A stretch of 10,411 bases of DNA, taken from contig CANQZS010000045.1 in assembly GCA_947628385.1 (NCBI GenBank), forward strand, positions 1-10,411, given 5' to 3'. The position numbers and the translations under genes were made by a program. The notes under the pieces are model-generated. The model was not told the DNA's origin and did not search any database. It worked only from the letters and a program-made list of their open reading frames with translations. This stretch comes from an uncultured Clostridia bacterium (lineage in GTDB: Bacteria > Bacillota > Clostridia > Oscillospirales > Ruminococcaceae). Shown piece by piece: positions 4,836-10,411 of the stretch. Within the stretch, counting starts at the first letter, position 1; every line of letters starts with the position of its first letter.

Positions 4836-6188
4836 TTATTTCATAAACACAAAGCTTTTCAGCTCAAATAAACACCTGCCCTTTAACGGTTCACCCGTCC
4901 AGTCATCGGCATAGTCGGTCGTTATTCTGAAAAATACCGAGTGACGTCCCGTAACAGCCTTTACAACGGAATCAACTGCGCCGCCGCTTCTGCCTATGTC
5001 GCATACGCCGATCTCTTCGCCGTTTTCTCCGTCGATCAGTATGTGCATATGACAATCACAGCCGCAGCCTACTGTATCTGCGGAAAATTCCATGGTTATG
5101 CTGCCGAAATCGTCCCCAAAATCAAAATATTTGTAACCTATGACCGCGCCGTCAAAAATGTTTGTTACCGTCCTTTCAAAGACGTTCTTTTCGGTGACTA
5201 TAGCTCCGCCCTTTAATACGCAGGCGATCTCGGCAGGCGTGATCCTGTACGGATCGAGCGAATCCTCAAATCCCAAGGATGTCATTTCCACAGGCGGGAT
5301 AGTTCCGTCAGGCAGGATCTCTATCTTTTCCACACAGCCACGTCTGGACATTATCGTTCCGTTTGTCATGCGGTGGTAGAAAATATACCACTGCCCATTG
5401 ATATTTGCAATTGATCCATGATCGTTCCCGCCGGGATAGTCAACACCATTGTCGATGATGTAGCCGCGATAGGTAAAGGGTCCTGTGGGACTGTCAGAGG
5501 TCGCATATGCAAGACGGCTGCCTCGGAGCGGGGAATAGATCATGTAATATGTTCCGTTCACCTTTCTTGGAGAACAGGCTTCAAAGAAAAGCTTGTCCTG
5601 CTCGTCAAATCCGTATTCCGGACGTTCCTTGCATGGAATAAAATGTTCAATGCAAGTGCCGTCAAGGATCTCATACATATTTTCGCCGTTTACTTCCGCA
5701 AGGAATGACCGCTGGAACCCGCAGTATATGTAGACTCTGCCGTCGTCGTCCACAAGAACGCCCGGGTCTATGAACCAGCCGTTGCAGCATATTTCGTCAG
5801 AAATGGTATATTTGTACTGTGAAATGAGCCGGAACGGTCCCTCCGGACGGTCGCTTACCGCTACGCAGCCCTTGGCGTTTACGATATAGGCAAAAAGATA
5901 GTATTTGCCGTCCTTTTCCACAACGTCGGGAGCGTAAAGCTGACATCTGCTGTCCGTCCAGTCCGTGTCGGCAGGATAGTCTCTGGTCGCCTGAGTGCGG
6001 AATATATCTCCGTGGCAGACCCAGCTGTTCAGGTCGCTGACGGGAGCGCTCCAGCATTTAAGAACGTAATCGCAGAATTTGTCCGAGCCGGCATTGTCAT
6101 GAGAGCCGTAAACATATACTCTGTCGCCGAAAACTCTCGGTTCTCCGTCCGGAATGTATTCCCAGACGGGAAGATATGGATTTGCCAT
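4836..6188 (-). CDS. Glycoside hydrolase family 43 protein with C-terminal CBM6-like domain
   Basis: This 450-residue protein has a GH43 five-bladed propeller (about 1-310) of the xylosidase/arabinofuranosidase type. The catalytic triad can be placed as general base D14 (YIPDGEP), pKa-tuning D141 (FIDPGVLVDDDG) and acid E203 (FFEACSPRK). H257 (GNDHGSI) and FYHR (270-273) are further family marks. Residues from about 340 form a beta-rich module ending GRHSVFFRITT...CLFELKSFVF, which resembles CBM6. It contains an unusual CGCDC cluster (385-389). There is no signal peptide or membrane helix, so the enzyme probably acts in the cytosol on imported arabino- or xylo-oligosaccharides; the exact substrate is not determined. 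ATG 6188 has AAAGGAGG 7 bases upstream. It follows the transglutaminase gene by 13 bases and is probably the last gene of that operon, although it may be functionally unrelated. Confidence 0.93.
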   Translation of the reverse strand: MANPYLPVWEYIPDGEPRVFGDRVYVYGSHDNAGSDKFCDYVLKCWSAPVSDLNSWVCHGDIFRTQATRDYPADTDWTDSRCQLYAPDVVEKDGKYYLFAYIVNAKGCVAVSDRPEGPFRLISQYKYTISDEICCNGWFIDPGVLVDDDGRVYIYCGFQRSFLAEVNGENMYEILDGTCIEHFIPCKERPEYGFDEQDKLFFEACSPRKVNGTYYMIYSPLRGSRLAYATSDSPTGPFTYRGYIIDNGVDYPGGNDHGSIANINGQWYIFYHRMTNGTIMSRRGCVEKIEILPDGTIPPVEMTSLGFEDSLDPYRITPAEIACVLKGGAIVTEKNVFERTVTNIFDGAVIGYKYFDFGDDFGSITMEFSADTVGCGCDCHMHILIDGENGEEIGVCDIGRSGGAVDSVVKAVTGRHSVFFRITTDYADDWTGEPLKGRCLFELKSFVFMK

Positions 6189-6201
6189 AAGAATTCCTCC
6201 T

Positions 6202-8823
6202 TTAAATTATGCAGTGGATATATTTTGCTTTGAGCCTTTCAAGCGCGGAAAGCGATGAATAATAACGCTTGGCAAAGCTGTTTACCGCAAGCACGGCTTC
6301 ATGAGCTTCATCGGAGGAAAGCTGCTTTCCTCCGAACGAGGCTTTAAGAGCAGTTCTTATAACTGTTTCGGCAGTGCCGTCAGAAAGCAGCTCCGAGCTC
6401 TCGGAAAGAGCTTTTGCATATTCGAGATCACCCATTTCTCCCTGTTCCGGAAGCTTCATCAGTTCTGCAAGCCGACGGAATTTTTTATATGCCGCAAGCG
6501 CGGCTTTTTTTCTGCCGGAGCTGCATTTTTTCTTGTAGATCAGCAGACATATGCGTCTTCTGATAATGAATACGGAGGGTACCGCAATAATAACGAGGAC
6601 AGCAAGGAATATTTCCGTAAGATCGTAATAAATATCTACCTTGCGCCCGCCCTTTATTCCGAATATTCCAAAGCCTATGACAGGAGCTTTGGATATTTCC
6701 GGCTCAGGAATGTTTTCGACGGTATTTGCGGGAGGCTCTGTGACCTCGGTTACCGAGGTGTTCTCTGGAAGTGCAGCGCTGCTTTCCTGAGCTGCCGGCG
6801 GGGAATTTGTATCTCCGTCGGCGGCGCTGCTTTCTGCGGAGGGAGCGCTTTCGCCGGCAGATGTCTCGGCAATTTCGGTCTCCTCGCTCTCTGCGGAGGA
6901 TACCGTTTCGGATACGGTTTCGGGAGCGGCGGTTTCCGTTGGCAGCGCGGTGCGGATATTTCCGTATCCGGAGGTGAATTCCATAGGATACCAGCCGAAT
7001 CCGTCAATATATATTTCCGCCCACGCATGAGCGCGGGAATCGGTAACGTTTATGGTGACCGTTTCGCCTTTATTTACAGAAGCGGGATAGTCCGTGTTAG
7101 GCTTTATTATATATCCCTCAACATATCTTGCGGGGATACCGGCATATCTGCACATCATTACGGCAGTGGAAGCAAAATGGGAGCAGCTTCCTTTTTTTGT
7201 TTCAAGGAACCTGTCGATAAAATCTCTTCCCGACGGCAGCTTTCCCGCGCTGAGGCTGTATTCACAGTTATTCCGCAGCCAGCTTTTTATGAAGTAAAGC
7301 TTTCTGCTGAATACGGTCATTTCATCGAGAGTGCTCTTGCCCGTCCTGATCTCCTCTTCGGTGATATATTGGTAGTAATTTTCATCGAAGATCATGTCAA
7401 GGCGTTCATGCTCCTCCGGAAGATCGAGGTAGTTCTCATATACGAAGTTACGGTAAGCGGCTTCGTCCGCCGACATGGTCTGAGAGATGTTCCACCTCAT
7501 GCGGAAGATCCCCTGATAGCCGTAAAATCCCGATGGGTCGTAGATCTGTCCGAAATATGATCTGCTGCCGCCTGCAAAGCCGCCGCCGGTCTCGAGAGCG
7601 TATCTTGAAACGCTTTCGGGAACGAGCAGATAGGGCATATAAAGATTGTCTCTGCCTGCGGAAATATTTTCTATTGAAAAGCTGTATTTCGGCATTTCGC
7701 TTCCGGCGTTTTTCAGGCTGTAGCTGTCGAAAAGGAGCGAGGAAAGTCCGGTATTTTCAAAGCTTCCGACTATTTCGTCAAGCTTTCTGAGCCTTGCGCC
7801 GCTAAGCGGCTTCCAGCTTTTCCCTGTGTAATCCGTACCTATGAACCCGCGCAGATAAACGGTATTTTCGGGCTTTGGCATTGTGACCTCAAGAACAGTT
7901 CTTCCGTCGAAATATATTTCATCGAATTCGCCGAGCTTTCCGTGATCTATAGCGCCTGTCCTGCCGCTGTCCCGTGAAACAAATGTCAGTACCTCCTCAA
8001 AGACGTTCTGCATTTCTCCTCTTTCGATATATCCGGTTATGTTATTGTAGATATTATCTATCCTCTCAGAGCGCTGATAGCCGGAAAGCTTCACGGCGGC
8101 AGCGGCTGCAAAGAAGCATATTATCGTCAGCAGCGCGGCTGTTATCCCGCTGCATGAAGCGGCATAACGGTATTTGGTGGAATTTATTTTTTCCCCCGAT
8201 CCCGCTTCAAGAGCCAGCGCCGACGCACAGCCTGCCGCAACTGCGGAAAATGCAAGGTAATCCGGTTCAAGACCGAACATCAGCACGGCAACCGGCGGGA
8301 AAAGAGGGGATATGCAAAGACCGAGAGCATACCATTCCTTGGAAACGAAATAGGCGGCGAAAATACATATTATTACCGCCAAAAAGCAGAAAAACACCGT
8401 AATGTGACGTTCCGAAAGCTCCGGCTCGGCTATCGGGATAAACGGCTCGCTGCGGAATTGGGAGCGTATCCTTGCAAGGTAAATATTGAGAGTGTTTGCG
8501 AGACCTGCGCATATTTCGTTCCTGAGCAGTCCTGTCAGCAGCAGGAACAGCGCTGCCGAGGTCAGGGAGGCGATCCCGCCGCCCGCACGCTTTTTCATGT
8601 TGAATGTAAGGGTGAATATCATGCATGAGACGATAAGCACCGTTATGACTGCCCATTCTTTTATCGGCAGCTCTATACACGTAAGAAAGGAGATGATTGA
8701 TCCCATGCAGCTCATCAGCACAACAGCAAGCTTTACCGCTATGGGGATAATGCTTTTCCCGTGCTTTTTGGAGATACTGAGCGAGGCTGTTATATTCACA
8801 GCAGGGGAATTGCCGTTTTCCAT
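6202..8823 (-). CDS. Multi-pass membrane protein with extracytoplasmic transglutaminase-like domain
   Basis: This 873-residue protein resembles the TgpA/transglutaminase-like proteins found beside MoxR and DUF58 genes. Hydrophobic segments lie at about 27-48, 56-74, 86-104, 141-160, 163-184, 188-206 and 221-246. A large domain ends in the transglutaminase core: C547 in KKGSCSHFASTAVMMCRYAGIPARYVEGY's first part, H599 in DSRAHAWAE, and E615 in GWYPMEFTSGYG. The third member is usually Asp, and Glu here resembles many clostridial homologues. A Ser/Thr/Glu/Pro-rich linker (about 627-712) leads to one more helix (735-757) and a basic cytoplasmic tail with a DUF4129-like helical stretch. ATG 8823 has AAAGGAGG 7 bases upstream. 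The physiological reaction of this group is unsettled; protein cross-linking, proteolysis or another envelope modification are possible. Confidence 0.92.
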   Translation of the reverse strand: MENGNSPAVNITASLSISKKHGKSIIPIAVKLAVVLMSCMGSIISFLTCIELPIKEWAVITVLIVSCMIFTLTFNMKKRAGGGIASLTSAALFLLLTGLLRNEICAGLANTLNIYLARIRSQFRSEPFIPIAEPELSERHITVFFCFLAVIICIFAAYFVSKEWYALGLCISPLFPPVAVLMFGLEPDYLAFSAVAAGCASALALEAGSGEKINSTKYRYAASCSGITAALLTIICFFAAAAAVKLSGYQRSERIDNIYNNITGYIERGEMQNVFEEVLTFVSRDSGRTGAIDHGKLGEFDEIYFDGRTVLEVTMPKPENTVYLRGFIGTDYTGKSWKPLSGARLRKLDEIVGSFENTGLSSLLFDSYSLKNAGSEMPKYSFSIENISAGRDNLYMPYLLVPESVSRYALETGGGFAGGSRSYFGQIYDPSGFYGYQGIFRMRWNISQTMSADEAAYRNFVYENYLDLPEEHERLDMIFDENYYQYITEEEIRTGKSTLDEMTVFSRKLYFIKSWLRNNCEYSLSAGKLPSGRDFIDRFLETKKGSCSHFASTAVMMCRYAGIPARYVEGYIIKPNTDYPASVNKGETVTINVTDSRAHAWAEIYIDGFGWYPMEFTSGYGNIRTALPTETAAPETVSETVSSAESEETEIAETSAGESAPSAESSAADGDTNSPPAAQESSAALPENTSVTEVTEPPANTVENIPEPEISKAPVIGFGIFGIKGGRKVDIYYDLTEIFLAVLVIIAVPSVFIIRRRICLLIYKKKCSSGRKKAALAAYKKFRRLAELMKLPEQGEMGDLEYAKALSESSELLSDGTAETVIRTALKASFGGKQLSSDEAHEAVLAVNSFAKRYYSSLSALERLKAKYIHCII

Positions 8824-8856
8824 TGGGATACCTCCTTTCCGTTCGTAAATAATATC

Positions 8857-8875
8857 GGATCATCGGGAATGATCC
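8857..8875. other. Small inverted repeat between the DUF58 and transglutaminase genes
   Basis: GGATCAT and ATGATCC flank a 5-base loop, giving a 7-bp hairpin in the 76-base gap between the two genes. On the minus strand it is not followed by a real U-tract, and the strong Shine-Dalgarno of the downstream gene comes 18 bases later. It could tune message stability or be chance; it is not a convincing terminator. Confidence 0.35.
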
Positions 8876-8899
8876 TGACGGCAGCACTGAGCCGGATAT

Positions 8900-10105
8900 T
8901 TATTTATCGCTGCCGGAGTAGAATTCGCGGAATTTTTCCTCAAGCTCCTCCGCCGAGGAATAAATTATCTCAGCTGAAAGCAGTTCCTTGTCGTTTCCGC
9001 TGCTGTCCGATACGTTTTCGGAACGTGAGGAACACAGTACCGTTAAACGCTGTTCTCCGGAAAGCTTCAGCAGCTCGCTTATAAAAGCCTTGTCGTCGTT
9101 GGGCGAAACTGCGATGATGCGTGAGGCTCCTCTTCTGAAAAGCTCGGCAGCGTTCATATGATATTCGTCGTCGGTGATACGGCTGCCGGATACGATATTC
9201 CCGCAGCAAAGCTCTGTAAGAGCGGAAGCAAGGCTTTCCTGATCCGATACCTCGGAAACGATAAGGCTCCCGCCCTCGGAAGCGGCTGCGATAGTATGCG
9301 CGGCGCGTCTGCCTGCAAGAAAGGACGAGAGCGAGGCGGTAATATCGAGCAGCATATCAGCTTCGGAGGAATTTTTACACGCTCCGAGGTCGCAGATGAT
9401 AAGTATCCTGCTGCTTATTGAAAGGGAAAGCTCCTTTACTATAAGCTCTTCGCCTCTGGTGCTGAGCTTCCAGTGTATGCGGTTCATGCCGTCTCCGATG
9501 CGGTATTCGCGAAGCTCAAAAATTTCCGACGGGTCGTCTCCGGAGTTCGATTCGGACAGGGAATCTCCGTCATAGCCTGAGGAGGGTTCGCTTTCAAGCT
9601 CATAGCCGAACGGATAGATAGTCGGCAGAACGGCTATGCGGTCGGAAAATCGCAGCTTCCGAAAAAGAAAGGTCAGACCTAAAATATCGCCGATCATGGC
9701 TCTTTCGGCGGAAATATCCATATATCCGCAGTGGGACGGTGTAAATTTAAGAGCTACTGATTCCTTGGAAAGAGGACTTACCGGAACTGCCGCAGAATAT
9801 TTTTCCTGAATGGGCTTGTCCGGCTGTGAAAAGCTTTTGCAGCGGAAATTCAGCCGGCAGACGGTTATCGGGAATATCGAGCGGTTTTCGAGAGTTACCT
9901 TTATCACCTCAGGCTTGCCGCGCTCTGCGGAACGCTCCGTGCAAGATACGTATATTTTAAGAGACAGCGACTGTATTATCAGTATAATGAAGAGCACTGC
10001 CGGAAGAATCAAAAGAAATACAAGGAGTATGAACGACAGATCCGCTTGGTAAAGTATATGGAAAATAAATATCATTATCGTCAGGATAATATAGGTTATC
10101 TGCAA
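8900..10105 (-). CDS. DUF58 family membrane protein, MoxR-operon partner
   Basis: This 401-residue protein has two N-terminal hydrophobic segments (about 4-18 and 23-46), a beta-rich middle (50-160), and the DUF58 hallmark at 197-217. There FELREYRIGDGMNRIHWKLS and the following TR match the R-x-Y-x2-G-D...I-H-W-K-x-S-x-R pattern. The region after it (ILIICDLGACKNSS, 234-247) resembles a degenerate VWA-type start in which a metal-site DxSxS is not intact. Such proteins are encoded between MoxR ATPases and transglutaminase-like proteins and are thought to assist assembly or maturation of envelope or enzyme complexes; this member's role is unknown. Translation should begin at TTG 10105, because AAAGGAGA stands 8 bases upstream and an in-frame TGA lies two codons before the TTG. 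The next in-frame ATG, codon 11, would cut the first helix. Confidence 0.93.
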   Translation of the reverse strand: MQITYIILTIMIFIFHILYQADLSFILLVFLLILPAVLFIILIIQSLSLKIYVSCTERSAERGKPEVIKVTLENRSIFPITVCRLNFRCKSFSQPDKPIQEKYSAAVPVSPLSKESVALKFTPSHCGYMDISAERAMIGDILGLTFLFRKLRFSDRIAVLPTIYPFGYELESEPSSGYDGDSLSESNSGDDPSEIFELREYRIGDGMNRIHWKLSTRGEELIVKELSLSISSRILIICDLGACKNSSEADMLLDITASLSSFLAGRRAAHTIAAASEGGSLIVSEVSDQESLASALTELCCGNIVSGSRITDDEYHMNAAELFRRGASRIIAVSPNDDKAFISELLKLSGEQRLTVLCSSRSENVSDSSGNDKELLSAEIIYSSAEELEEKFREFYSGSDK

Positions 10106-10113
10106 TACTCATG

Positions 10114-10121
10114 TCTCCTTT
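10114..10121 (-). promoter_or_regulatory. Shine-Dalgarno supporting the TTG start of the DUF58 gene
   Basis: AAAGGAGA on the minus strand leaves an 8-base gap to TTG 10105. An out-of-frame ATG at 10112-10110 lies only one base after this site, too close for normal initiation, and would give a 51-residue product of no recognisable kind. Confidence 0.72.
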
Positions 10122-10143
10122 CCTGAGATAGGGGCTGTATAAT

Positions 10144-10411
10144 TTATATTCTGGGAGCGGGAGTGCGGGCGCTGATGTCGTTAAGAATGTCGCGCGCGGT
10201 CGTTCCGGCGGCTTTTGCTTTCGGAGAAATAAGGATCCTGTGTTCCGCAACGTCATTCAGCACGAATTTAACGTCCTCCGGAATAACATAATTCCTCCCC
10301 CGCAGCAGAGCGGCAGCCTTTGACATTGACGAAAGCGCTATGGCTCCGCGCGGACTCAGTCCGAGCCTTACCTGCGGGTGGGAGCGGGTGGCTGCGGCTA
10401 TGGAGGCGATA
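10144..10411 (-). CDS. MoxR family AAA+ ATPase, C-terminal part only
   Basis: The window ends inside this gene, so only the last 88 residues are visible. They form the helical lid of a MoxR AAA+ ATPase: AAATRSHPQVRLGLSPRGAI, with the sensor-2 arginine in SPRG, then the SKAAALLRGRNYVIPEDVKF helix pair and the VLNDVAEHRILISPKAKAAG end. Walker A, Walker B and the arginine finger lie beyond the edge. MoxR ATPases work as chaperone-like remodelling motors with partners encoded next to them. Here the DUF58 gene starts 38 bases downstream, followed by the transglutaminase-like protein, the standard gene order for this system. An apparent short frame starting at 10326 is just an internal methionine of the same reading frame. 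Confidence 0.95.
   Translation of the reverse strand, partial: IASIAAATRSHPQVRLGLSPRGAIALSSMSKAAALLRGRNYVIPEDVKFVLNDVAEHRILISPKAKAAGTTARDILNDISARTPAPRI

Noticed and set aside
4654..4914. 86-codon plus-strand open frame
   Set aside because: It is antisense to the antitoxin and its promoter, and has no family features or convincing ribosome binding site.
6205..6300. Possible internal promoter before the GH43 gene
   Set aside because: A TTGAAA hexamer is present on the minus strand, but no acceptable -10 box lies 16-18 bases after it.
6301..7560. 419-codon open frame on the plus strand
   Set aside because: It is antisense to the transglutaminase core and linker. Its Gly/Arg/Ser-rich, irregular protein has no family signature, while the minus-strand frame has clear motifs.
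9957..10112. 51-residue minus-strand frame starting at an ATG just after the DUF58 ribosome binding site
   Set aside because: The start is one base from the Shine-Dalgarno, and the frame overlaps the DUF58 membrane helices with no recognisable content.
1..10411. CRISPR arrays, tRNA or rRNA genes, insertion sequences or integrase attachment sites
   Set aside because: No spaced repeat series, cloverleaf-like sequence, transposase or integrase frame was seen in the window.

Overview
The window looks like a chromosomal segment of a Gram-positive Clostridia, most likely a gut or rumen Ruminococcus/Oscillospiraceae-type Firmicute. This rests on strong GGAGG-type ribosome binding sites, near-consensus sigma-A promoters, moderate GC, a plant-polysaccharide glycosidase (GH43), and a MoxR/DUF58/transglutaminase operon. 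The assignment is inferred from protein style; no rRNA or tRNA gene is present.

Layout. On the + strand, a compact four-gene operon runs to 3728: the 3' part of glmS (hexosamine synthesis), a family 2 glycosyltransferase with two C-terminal membrane helices, a family I inorganic pyrophosphatase, and a flavin-reductase-like FMN protein. Gaps are 30, 1 and 21 bases, and a strong hairpin at 3733-3764 ends the operon. On the - strand, a second operon enters from the right edge: the C-terminal end of a MoxR AAA+ ATPase, a DUF58 membrane protein, a large membrane transglutaminase-like protein, and 13 bases further on a cytoplasmic-looking GH43 glycosidase with a C-terminal carbohydrate-binding-like domain.

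The two operons converge on an AT-rich accessory island at about 3730-4830. It holds a complete Phd/YefM antitoxin plus RelE/ParE toxin pair with its own promoter, and upstream of it on the same strand a RelB/DinJ antitoxin that has lost, or never had, a toxin. The RelB-type gene has an exact TTGACA-17-TATAAT promoter. The Phd/RelE pair is bracketed by two 28-base palindromes identical at 27 of 28 positions, 662 bases apart. They probably act as bidirectional terminators and may mark how the cassette arrived.

Functionally, the + operon links amino-sugar supply, lipid-linked sugar transfer and pyrophosphate removal, so cell-envelope glycan synthesis is a reasonable but unproven theme. The - operon is the widespread MoxR-DUF58-transglutaminase set of uncertain function. 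I see no clear novel multi-gene system. The parts most worth a second look are the palindrome-bracketed toxin-antitoxin cassette, the toxinless antitoxin, and the repeat-containing promoters of both.
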